DNA from: Planctomicrobium piriforme
GTDB taxonomy: Bacteria; Planctomycetota; Planctomycetia; Pirellulales; PNKZ01
Reading direction: 5' to 3'
Assembly (NCBI GenBank): GCA_945877965.1
Contig: CAMCTH010000178.1
Location: forward strand, 1 to 8,326
DNA: 8,326 bases
Below the pieces are notes generated by a model. The model ran no database searches and was not told where the DNA came from. It was given only the letters and a program-made list of their open reading frames with translations. Shown here one piece after another: positions 1 to 5,688 of this stretch. The translations under genes and the position numbers were made by a program. Each line of letters opens with the position of its first letter. Position 1 is the stretch's first letter.

Positions 1-590
1 AGTTTCTTGCCGTTAGCGAGTTGCGGCAGATAGCGACGCTTTTGATCTTCATTGCCGAAAGTTCGCACCGGATCGACGGCGCCGATGCAACCGTGCACGC
101 TCGCCATGCCGGCGATCGTCGGGTCGAGCATCGCCATCCGCGTGAGGAACGGCGCGAAGGCAGAGAACGGCACGCCGCTGCCGCCGTATTGCACATCGAC
201 TAGCAGTCCCCAATAACCGACGGCCGCGAGCTCGTTGAGCACTTCGTCGCGAATCTTGCCGGCCGAGTCGTGCAGCGTCTTCTGATCACGGAACTTGCGG
301 ACGACGGCGAGCGAGTCGTCCATCACCTTTTGGGCTGCAGCCGACGGCGTCGCCGGAGTGAACGTGAACAGATCGAGCGGCACGCCGTTGGGGTCCCACA
401 CGGCGCGGTGCGCGGGGCTGGCCGTCGTTTGATACTGCTTAGCGAAGAGGGCTTCAACTTGATCGTCGGCCTGATCGATCGCCCCGGTGCGCCGCGCTTC
501 ATCATCGCTCTTGCCGCCGAGCTTGAGCGCCGTCTCGGCGAAGGAAGTGCCGGGTTGATCGGGCGTGGGCGTAGCTTGCGGGGCGTTCAT
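1..590 (-). CDS. Acyl-CoA dehydrogenase, N-terminal part (3' end cut by window edge)
   Basis: The frame is open from an ATG at 590 to the left edge (196 full codons), so only the N-terminal part is seen. Residues 112-196 read as the acyl-CoA dehydrogenase N-terminal helical domain: ELAAVGYWGLLVDVQYGGSG at 120-139 matches the family's 'LGxxGllxPxeyGGxG' pattern, and RTFGNEDQKRRYLPQLANGK at 176-195 matches 'xxGtxeQKxxyLPxLaxG'. The FAD-binding middle domain and catalytic Glu lie outside the window. The family oxidises acyl-CoA to trans-2-enoyl-CoA in beta-oxidation, passing electrons to ETF; this is known of the family, not shown here. About 110 residues precede the domain, which is long for a short- or medium-chain enzyme and points to a large FadE/VLCAD-like form. 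The start is supported by AAGGTG at 596-601, five bases upstream. The gene lies downstream of the hydrolase on the same strand but has a 140-bp gap with its own -10 box. Confidence 0.85.
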   Translation of the reverse strand, partial: MNAPQATPTPDQPGTSFAETALKLGGKSDDEARRTGAIDQADDQVEALFAKQYQTTASPAHRAVWDPNGVPLDLFTFTPATPSAAAQKVMDDSLAVVRKFRDQKTLHDSAGKIRDEVLNELAAVGYWGLLVDVQYGGSGVPFSAFAPFLTRMAMLDPTIAGMASVHGCIGAVDPVRTFGNEDQKRRYLPQLANGKK

Positions 591-612
591 GGTGTCACCT
601 TCAGTGTGTGTT

Positions 613-689
613 TGTAGGGAACGCCCTCTGTGGCGTTCCGCGGAGCGGCATGCGAGCCGGACGGAACGCCGCGGAGAGCGTTCCCTACA
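613..689. repeat. 77-bp imperfect palindrome (hairpin element)
   Basis: The outer 12 bases, TGTAGGGAACGC at 613-624, are repeated perfectly inverted at 678-689. The 28-base arms (613-640 and 662-689) match at 25 of 28 positions. The 21-base centre can itself pair through CGGC and GCCG. It fills most of the gap between the hydrolase stop and the acyl-CoA dehydrogenase start. As RNA it would be a long stable hairpin with no T-run after it on either strand, so it is not a classical intrinsic terminator. The form (short, non-coding, intergenic, mismatches spread along the arms) suggests a REP- or MITE-like dispersed element; copy number cannot be judged from this window. Confidence 0.85.
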
Positions 690-701
690 GGTCCTACCGA
701 T

Positions 702-707
702 ATTATA
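702..707 (-). promoter_or_regulatory. Candidate -10 box for the acyl-CoA dehydrogenase gene
   Basis: On the minus strand this is a perfect TATAAT in GC-rich surroundings, just downstream of the hydrolase stop codon and pointing to the start at 590. No good -35 box is found 16-18 bases upstream (the best is GCCGTG), so it would be a -10-dominated promoter. Transcription would start near 695, giving a leader of about 105 bases that contains the whole 613-689 hairpin. Confidence 0.45.
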
Positions 708-730
708 CCCCGCCGTTCCCGTCGCACGGC

Positions 731-1489
731 TCACACCACGCGTCGTCGTTCCTGTTCCAACCGTTCCGCCAGAAACCCAATCGCCTTCGGGGCCATGTGA
801 TTGTAGTAGTTCCAACCATGTCCGCCGGCCGACGTTTCCAAGTCGACGTCGTGGAAGATACCGAGCGAGTAGAGCTTCATATGCAGTCGCTGCGAACTTT
901 CGTGCCAGCGATGATCGGCCGGGTCGCTGCAAAACCACAGATGGCGGGGCCAGTTGAGCGGATGGACGTGCAGCGTGGCGGTGTCCTGACGGGCTCGCTC
1001 GGGCTCGTCGTACATCAGCGGGATCGTCTCTTCATCTTCATCATAGTAACGAATCTGATAGTCAATCGCCGGACTGATCGCCGCGGCGAGCGGAAACTTT
1101 TGCGGATACTTGAACGAAAACCGCAGCGCCCCTTGGCCTCCCATACTCGTGCCAAGCAGTGCAATCGAGCCGGGCCCACTCTTCGGATAACGCTCGGTGA
1201 TGAACGGCACGACGCGATCGAGCACATGCCGCTCGGCCGTCACCTGCGGGTCAAACTCTTGGCAGATTTTGTCGGTCCACCAACTCCGCTTGGTGATCGG
1301 CCCGACGACCGGCAGGCCGTGCTTGTCGAACTCGCGACAGAACGCGGCGTTCTCGACGAGCCGCCCCTGATGGACGCCGTGCAGAAACAGCACGACATAG
1401 CCGTGCGGATTCCGCTGCGGCGGCTCATAGATATCGCACGGATGCCCGCCGACGATCTCTTCGGTCCACGTTCCTTGTCCGGCCGGCAT
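731..1489 (-). CDS. Alpha/beta hydrolase, esterase D-like
   Basis: The 252-residue protein has the alpha/beta hydrolase fold signature. LHGVHQG at 36-42 is the oxyanion strand, GTSMGGQG at 113-120 is the nucleophile elbow with Ser115 as predicted nucleophile, the acid is probably Asp189 or Asp192 in SDPADH, and GGHGWNYY at 222-229 supplies His224. Elbow and His motif resemble the putative esterase family of S-formylglutathione hydrolase and esterase D (typical His motif 'GxHxWxYW'), and the length fits. The substrate is unknown; a carboxylic ester or thioester is likely. No signal peptide is visible, so it is probably cytoplasmic. The ATG at 1489 has only a weak upstream GAG, but the protein begins in good register with the fold. 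It is divergent from hpt, with a palindromic repeat between them, and upstream of the acyl-CoA dehydrogenase on the same strand. Sharing a transcript with that gene is possible but unproven. Confidence 0.85.
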   Translation of the reverse strand: MPAGQGTWTEEIVGGHPCDIYEPPQRNPHGYVVLFLHGVHQGRLVENAAFCREFDKHGLPVVGPITKRSWWTDKICQEFDPQVTAERHVLDRVVPFITERYPKSGPGSIALLGTSMGGQGALRFSFKYPQKFPLAAAISPAIDYQIRYYDEDEETIPLMYDEPERARQDTATLHVHPLNWPRHLWFCSDPADHRWHESSQRLHMKLYSLGIFHDVDLETSAGGHGWNYYNHMAPKAIGFLAERLEQERRRVV

Positions 1490-1515
1490 TCGATTGATCT
1501 CAGTTTTGAATAATT

Positions 1516-1645
1516 ACCACGGAGGCACGGAGATCACGGAGACGGAAGAGGAGGAAAGGAGCGGATTCGGGACTGCGACGCGTCGCGTGTCCTCCGGCCG
1601 AATCGCAATTCTCGGTCTTCTCTGTGAACTCCGTGCCTCCGTGGT
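1516..1645. repeat. 130-bp palindromic repeat element with CACGGAG units
   Basis: ACCACGGAGGCACGGAG at 1516-1532 is repeated perfectly inverted at 1629-1645. The inner arms continue the pairing imperfectly (GCGGATTCGG at 1561-1570 against CCGAATCGC at 1598-1606). The exact centre, 1575-1586, is a perfect 12-base palindrome GCGACGCGTCGC, and both symmetries share the midpoint 1580.5. The left arm holds three near-tandem CACGGAG units (1518, 1526 and 1535); the right arm holds their complements. It sits in the divergent gap between the hydrolase and hpt. Translating it gives HGGTE-type peptides, which I recall as common in spurious hypothetical proteins of planctomycetes and related phyla, so this is probably a dispersed non-autonomous element. 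No target-site duplication is obvious. Confidence 0.85.
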
Positions 1646-1668
1646 GAAATCTCCGCGTCCTCAGTGTA

Positions 1669-1696
1669 TTGGCATCCGGCCCGCGGACAATAGAAT
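1669..1696 (+). promoter_or_regulatory. Predicted sigma70-type promoter for hpt operon
   Basis: TTGGCA at 1669-1674 (5 of 6 to consensus) is followed by a 16-base spacer and TAGAAT at 1691-1696 (5 of 6). Transcription would start near 1703, leaving a leader of about 40 bases before the hpt start. The promoter lies just right of the palindromic element, outside its arms. Confidence 0.6.
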
Positions 1697-1742
1697 AGCG
1701 GCTTCCCCGTCGCTTCGCCGTTTTGCCCCAAAGGATGCTCCG

Positions 1743-2279
1743 TTGAAGATTCTGCTCAATCGCACGCAGGTGGCTGAAGGCGTGGCCCGCATGGCCGACG
1801 AGATCAATGCGTTTTACAACAACAAACCGCTGACGATCATCGGCGTCCTCACCGGCAGCGTCGTCCTGATGGCCGATCTGATTCGGGTGCTGAACATGCC
1901 GCTCCGCGTCGGCGTCGTGCAGGCCCGTAGCTATCGCGGCGAGTCGACCGTGCGGAGCGAGTTGGTCATCGCCTCCGAATCGTTGCCCGATCTGAAGGAT
2001 CGCGACGTGCTGGTCGTCGATGATATTTTCGACACGGGGCACACGATGGCCCGGCTGTTGAAGGAGATGCAGAAGCTCGGACCCAAGTCGTTGCGGTCGG
2101 CCGTGCTGTTGCACAAGCGCGGGCGACAAGAGACGCAGGAGAACCCCGACCACGCCGCGTTCGAGATTCCCGATCAGTTCGTCGTCGGCTACGGGCTCGA
2201 CTACAACGACTTCTATCGCAACCTTCCTTACATTGCGGCGCTCGAAGCGGACGAGATCGCCGCCGGCAGGAGCACGTGA
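1743..2279 (+). CDS. hpt: Hypoxanthine phosphoribosyltransferase
   Basis: The 178-residue protein is the usual length for bacterial hypoxanthine(-guanine) phosphoribosyltransferase, the salvage enzyme that joins PRPP to hypoxanthine or guanine to give IMP or GMP in the cytoplasm. Visible motifs are the loop LTGSVVLMADL at 36-46, the flexible-loop sequence SYRGEST at 63-69, the PRPP-binding motif VLVVDDIFDTGHT at 89-101, LLHKRGR at 122-128 and the base-site region GYGLDYNDFYRNLPYIA at 149-165. The start is taken as TTG at 1743 because AAGGA at 1731-1735 sits seven bases upstream and the product then begins with the expected KILLN strand. An upstream in-frame start at 1494 would run through the palindromic repeat and is rejected. 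It is first in a three-gene operon; its TGA overlaps the GTG of the next gene. Confidence 0.93.
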   Translation: MKILLNRTQVAEGVARMADEINAFYNNKPLTIIGVLTGSVVLMADLIRVLNMPLRVGVVQARSYRGESTVRSELVIASESLPDLKDRDVLVVDDIFDTGHTMARLLKEMQKLGPKSLRSAVLLHKRGRQETQENPDHAAFEIPDQFVVGYGLDYNDFYRNLPYIAALEADEIAAGRST

Positions 2280-3511
2280 ACCGGCCCGTCGATCGGCCTG
2301 GGAAGGATCGCGAGCCGGGAGTCGCGGAACGGCCGGGCCTGCTGGTCGTCACGCGGCGCTACTGGCCGCTCCCCGGCGGTTGGGAAAGTACCTGGGCCCG
2401 CTTGCTCGGCGAACTTGTTCGTCGCGGACGCAAAGTCACCGTGCTGACGCCGCGTCGACAGCGCGATTGGCCGGCCGAGACGGTCCACGGCGGCGTTCGG
2501 ATCGTGCGCCTCGCGCCCCCCGGCAGCACCCCTTGGTCCGAACTTCGCTATCTCTCGCGACTCACGCACGCCATGCGTTCGCTGCGAGACGACTATGAGT
2601 TGGTGCTGACGGCCGGCTTGCGCGGCGACGCTTACGCCGCCGTCGGCGAAGCGCGGAGCCTGCGCGTTCCCGTGTTGTTGCAGCCCGAGCAACCGGGCGT
2701 CGGCGGCGATTGCTATTGGCAAATCGAAGCGCCGTGCGGCGCGCGGATCAAGCGTCGTTGCTATCGGGCCGATGCTTATCTCGCCGCAACGCCGCTACTC
2801 GAGCGCGAGTTGATTGCGGCCGGCTACGCTCGTTCGCGAATCCATTGCGTTCCGCTCGGCACGGCCCTGCCGGCGATGGCGAAGACCGCCGAACGGATCG
2901 AAGCGCGACGTAACTTGGCCCAAGCGGACCCGGCCCTGGCACCGAGCGCGGTTCGCAAGCTCGTCGTTTGCGTCGGTCGATTGCGACTGAACAAAGGGCT
3001 CGGCCTGCTGCTCGATGCCTGGCGAAAAGTGATCGAGCAATCGCAACCGGCCGAACTCTGGCTCGTTGGCGAGGGGCCCGACGCAAGGACGATTCGCGAA
3101 CAAATCTTTGAACTCGGCTTGGTCGACAGCGTCCGGCTGACCGGCGCGTTCGATGATTTGGAAGACGTGTGGCGCGCGGCCGATGCAGCAGTTTGCCCTG
3201 CACTGGTCGACGGACCGGCCGTTGGGTTGCTGGAAGCGGCGAGCCACGGCTTGCCGATCGTCGCCTCCGACGTCGCGACGCATCGCGAGCGTTTTGCCGC
3301 CGAAGTCGAAGCGAAATTCTACGATCGAAACGATGCCGCGGCGCTGGCCCGAGCCTTGATCGAGACGTTGACCGACGCTACTCAGGCGACGCAACGAGGC
3401 GAAGCGACCCGACGGCGGACGGCCCGCGACTATTCGCTCTCGCAAATGGCCGACGCTTACGAAGCCCGCTTTGAGGCCTTGCTGGCGGCCCGAACGGAGT
3501 CGGTTCGATGA
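2276..3511 (+). CDS. Glycosyltransferase family 4 (GT-B fold)
   Basis: The 411-residue protein has the two-domain GT-B layout of family 4. The N-terminal Rossmann strand GLLVVTRRYWPLPGG (21-35) carries the acceptor-side glycine loop. The C-terminal donor domain starts near 228 with VVCVGRLRLNKG (230-241; R235 and K240 fit the donor-phosphate contacts), then LWLVGEGPD (261-269) and RLTGAFDDLEDVWRAAD (287-303). The usual E-X7-E motif appears as D312-X7-E320 in VDGPAVGLLEAASHGLPIVA, so the first Glu is Asp. Such enzymes move a sugar from a nucleotide-sugar donor to a lipid, glycan or protein acceptor; donor and acceptor cannot be read here. There is no signal peptide or clear membrane segment. 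The GTG start overlaps the hpt stop (GTGA) and has AGGAG at 2268-2272, with a short 3-base spacer. The first 20 residues look like a poorly conserved extension. Confidence 0.88.
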   Translation: MNRPVDRPGKDREPGVAERPGLLVVTRRYWPLPGGWESTWARLLGELVRRGRKVTVLTPRRQRDWPAETVHGGVRIVRLAPPGSTPWSELRYLSRLTHAMRSLRDDYELVLTAGLRGDAYAAVGEARSLRVPVLLQPEQPGVGGDCYWQIEAPCGARIKRRCYRADAYLAATPLLERELIAAGYARSRIHCVPLGTALPAMAKTAERIEARRNLAQADPALAPSAVRKLVVCVGRLRLNKGLGLLLDAWRKVIEQSQPAELWLVGEGPDARTIREQIFELGLVDSVRLTGAFDDLEDVWRAADAAVCPALVDGPAVGLLEAASHGLPIVASDVATHRERFAAEVEAKFYDRNDAAALARALIETLTDATQATQRGEATRRRTARDYSLSQMADAYEARFEALLAARTESVR

Positions 3512-4545
3512 AGCGTATTCGCCTCGCGATCATCCTCGAGTCGCTCGCCGCGTGGGACGCACAACGTCGCACGTCGGTCGTGGCCGCTGCGTTGCCGCGC
3601 GACGAGTTCGACGTGCAATTTATCGCCCCGCAGGATCACTCCTTCGGCGAGTTGCTGCGGCTGGCGAACGTCGAGGCCGACGTCGTCCATTTGGCCGATG
3701 CCTGGAGTGCCCGCCGAGTGGGACCGCTGCTCGCCGCGCGTCGGCGGAAGTCGTTCGTCGTCACGGTCGATGAGTTTCGCCGCGAGGCACCTTGGCTCAG
3801 CCGTCGCGTCGAACGATTCGTCTATCGCCAAGCTGCGGCGGTCGTCGCACACGATCTCGACATCGCCGCACGACGCCGGGCGGAATGTGGCTTGAGTACC
3901 GACGCGCCTTGGACCGTCGTCGACGATCGGTCCTTGCAGCCTGTGAGGGTAGAGACATCACGCGCAGCGATTTGTGCGGAGCTTGCCCTTCCCCTCAACG
4001 CCAAAATCCTCGGGACGCTCGGGCCTTTGACCGCAGAGCGGAACGTCAAAGACTTGATCTGGGTGAACGCCCTGCTCCGGCTGCTCTACGACGACGTGTA
4101 CGTCGTGATCGTCGGCGACGGCCCGCAGTCGGCGATGTTGCAACGCTTTGCCGAACTGATGCACGTCGCCGATCGGACTCGCTTCGTCACGCATCCCGAA
4201 GTGTTCGATCGCCTAGCGCCGCACTTGACTCTGTACGTCGATCCGGCCCGCTGGTCGGGACCGTCGTCGGCAATTTTTTCCTCGCAAGCCGCAGGGGTGC
4301 CGGTGCTGGCGATCGATACGCCCGTGCGACGGCGCGAGTTGCTTGCCGGTCGGAGCGGCTTCTTAGTCGACGAGCACGATCGGGCGGCCACAACGCGGCA
4401 CTGCCACAAACTGCTCGGCGACGAAGCCCTCCGGCAATCGCTCGGCTCGGCAGGCCGCGACTTCGCCGCATCGATTCAACAAGCGGCGAGCACAACCGCC
4501 GCGACTTGGGCCGACGTTTATCGTCGGGCCGCCGCGCAATCCTGA
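3508..4545 (+). CDS. Divergent GT4-like glycosyltransferase lacking the E-X7-E motif
   Basis: The 345-residue protein keeps the GT-B outline: the opening strand RIRLAIILESL (3-13) and a donor-type domain from about 166 with ILGTLGPLTAERNVKDLIW (167-185), VVIVGDGP (199-206) and a C-terminal GVPVLAIDTPVRRRELL (263-279) followed by GFLVDEHD. Where family 4 enzymes carry E-X7-E it reads DPARWSGPSSAIFSSQAAG (245-263), with no Glu at either position, and the Gly-rich N-terminal acceptor loop is also absent (LESLAAWDAQRR at 10-21). It may be an inactive or scaffold partner of the preceding enzyme, or an enzyme with altered chemistry. The ATG overlaps the upstream TGA (ATGA), with GGAG at 3496-3499 as ribosome site, implying coupled translation and near-equal amounts. 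No terminator follows; the convergent gene ends only 16 bases away. Confidence 0.75.
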   Translation: MKRIRLAIILESLAAWDAQRRTSVVAAALPRDEFDVQFIAPQDHSFGELLRLANVEADVVHLADAWSARRVGPLLAARRRKSFVVTVDEFRREAPWLSRRVERFVYRQAAAVVAHDLDIAARRRAECGLSTDAPWTVVDDRSLQPVRVETSRAAICAELALPLNAKILGTLGPLTAERNVKDLIWVNALLRLLYDDVYVVIVGDGPQSAMLQRFAELMHVADRTRFVTHPEVFDRLAPHLTLYVDPARWSGPSSAIFSSQAAGVPVLAIDTPVRRRELLAGRSGFLVDEHDRAATTRHCHKLLGDEALRQSLGSAGRDFAASIQQAASTTAATWADVYRRAAAQS

Positions 4546-4561
4546 TCGGCCGTTTATTGCG

Positions 4562-5554
4562 CTAACGGAAGTCGCTCAGGAACGACGCCGTCCAAGCCGT
4601 GCCGCCGATGTAGATACTGAAGACGATGATTCCCAACAAGCCGAAGCAGAGCCAACGCTCGGCCCCATCGCCCAAGAGCGCCGTCGTCAGCAGTCCGAGT
4701 GCGAACAGAATCGTCCCCGCGACGAACAGCAACTCGCGGCGATAACCGCCGGCCCGCGCTTCGATGATCGCCCGCTCGCCGGCATAGGTTAGCTCACGCC
4801 AGGTGCTGTTTTGCAGTTCATTCCGCTGTTTGACGTGGGCCGCCTGCAGATCGTCGAGCTGCTTTTGCAGTTCCGTTCGCTTGGCAGCGATGATCTTGGG
4901 ATCGCTCAGTTGGGTTTGCAGCGCACTCACCGCCGACTCGGTCTGCTCCGCGAATTCCCGTTGCGACAACTTCAGCGCGCCGTCCAGCCGCGCGACGTCC
5001 TTTTGCGCCAAGCTATCGCAACCGCGGGCCGTGAGCACCAGCACCAAGCCCAAGGCGAGCACCGGCTTGATCCAGAGTTGAATCTGCGTCTGCCAATCGC
5101 GGCGCGGCGTCGGCAGATTGCCCGGCGGCATGACGCGCGACGACGAAGCCGAGGTGCTCAGCGCCGGGCCGTTGCTCGGTGGCATCGGATCGGTCCCCGA
5201 CCAGCGTCCGCCGCCGACTTCCGACGCGGTCGTCGGCACCGTCGTCGGGCTCGTTCCGGGATTAACGCTTACGGCAGGAGCTTGCGTCGTCGCTGCGGCG
5301 GGATTGACGGTCGGGCTCATCGCCGGAGTCGATTCGCCGGCCGCACCGGCGGTTGGCGCCGCTACCTGAGTCGCCGGGCTCGTCGCGCCTGCGGCAGCAG
5401 GAGCCGCCGACGCGCCGATCGACGACGGAGCCACTTCGCCGCGCGGCCCCACCAATTGGAACACGGCATTGCAGGCCGGGCAGCGGAGCTTGAGGCCCGC
5501 ATGTTCGAGCGGAACTTGCAGACGATGACCGTTCGGACAGACCGCTTCCAGCAC
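4562..5554 (-). CDS. Zinc-ribbon, coiled-coil membrane protein (planctomycete-type, unknown function)
   Basis: With a GTG start at 5554 the protein has 330 residues. Residues 6-28 form a zinc-ribbon-like motif, C6-X3-H10 (CPNGH) and C25-X2-C28 (CPAC). Then come about 120 low-complexity residues rich in Pro, Ala, Thr and Ser (roughly 38-150), a membrane segment at 160-176 (KPVLALGLVLVL), a charged predicted coiled coil (about 184-245) and two C-terminal membrane segments (about 276-294 and 301-322). I recognise the architecture from planctomycete hypothetical proteins but no function; a membrane-anchored adaptor or sensor is conceivable. A longer frame starts at TTG 5626 behind AGGGG, but that TTG coincides with the -35 of a well-spaced promoter (5598-5626), and related proteins begin just before the ribbon, so the short form is preferred. 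The gene is divergent from the dehydrogenase and convergent with the glycosyltransferase operon. Confidence 0.8.
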   Translation of the reverse strand: MLEAVCPNGHRLQVPLEHAGLKLRCPACNAVFQLVGPRGEVAPSSIGASAAPAAAGATSPATQVAAPTAGAAGESTPAMSPTVNPAAATTQAPAVSVNPGTSPTTVPTTASEVGGGRWSGTDPMPPSNGPALSTSASSSRVMPPGNLPTPRRDWQTQIQLWIKPVLALGLVLVLTARGCDSLAQKDVARLDGALKLSQREFAEQTESAVSALQTQLSDPKIIAAKRTELQKQLDDLQAAHVKQRNELQNSTWRELTYAGERAIIEARAGGYRRELLFVAGTILFALGLLTTALLGDGAERWLCFGLLGIIVFSIYIGGTAWTASFLSDFR

Positions 5555-5597
5555 GGGCGTACTCGCGAGCGTGGAGTGGGGTGGGAGATGCGGTGCC

Positions 5598-5626
5598 AGT
5601 ATAAGCAGCCGCTCGGCGACGAGCAA
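5598..5626 (-). promoter_or_regulatory. Predicted promoter for the zinc-ribbon membrane protein
   Basis: On the minus strand TTGCTC (5621-5626) is followed by exactly 17 bases and TATACT (5598-5603), which matches 5 of 6 at -10 and 3 of 6 at -35. Transcription would start near 5591, about 37 bases before the GTG at 5554. This argues against the TTG at 5626 as the start. Confidence 0.42.
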
Positions 5627-5629
5627 AAG

Positions 5630-5658
5630 TTTCCCCTATGTGCCGACCGTCGTACAAT
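5630..5658 (+). promoter_or_regulatory. Candidate promoter for the Gfo/Idh/MocA gene
   Basis: TACAAT at 5653-5658 matches the -10 consensus at 5 of 6 positions. TTTCCC at 5630-5635 is a weak -35 at 17-base spacing. The leader before the ATG at 5689 would be about 24 bases. It lies back to back with the minus-strand promoter, only a few bases apart. Confidence 0.35.
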
Positions 5659-5688
5659 CGTCGCTTCCCCTGACTCGGAGTGGCCCGA

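Noticed and set aside
608..1513. Plus-strand 301-codon open frame opposite the hydrolase
   Set aside because: It is a shadow of the minus-strand hydrolase, which has a full catalytic triad pattern. The plus-strand translation shows no family motif and runs through the 77-bp repeat.
1490..1515. Promoter for the hydrolase in the AT-rich stretch next to the palindromic element
   Set aside because: TAATTA on the minus strand is a possible -10, but no -35 lies at a suitable distance and the site would overlap the repeat arm; too weak to list.
1500..2153. Minus-strand 217-codon open frame opposite hpt
   Set aside because: Its translation is Arg/His/Gln-rich without motifs and ends in repeat-derived sequence; hpt on the other strand is unmistakable.
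4546..4561. Terminator between the convergent glycosyltransferase and zinc-ribbon genes
   Set aside because: The gap is 16 bases and contains no stem-loop of useful length or T-run.
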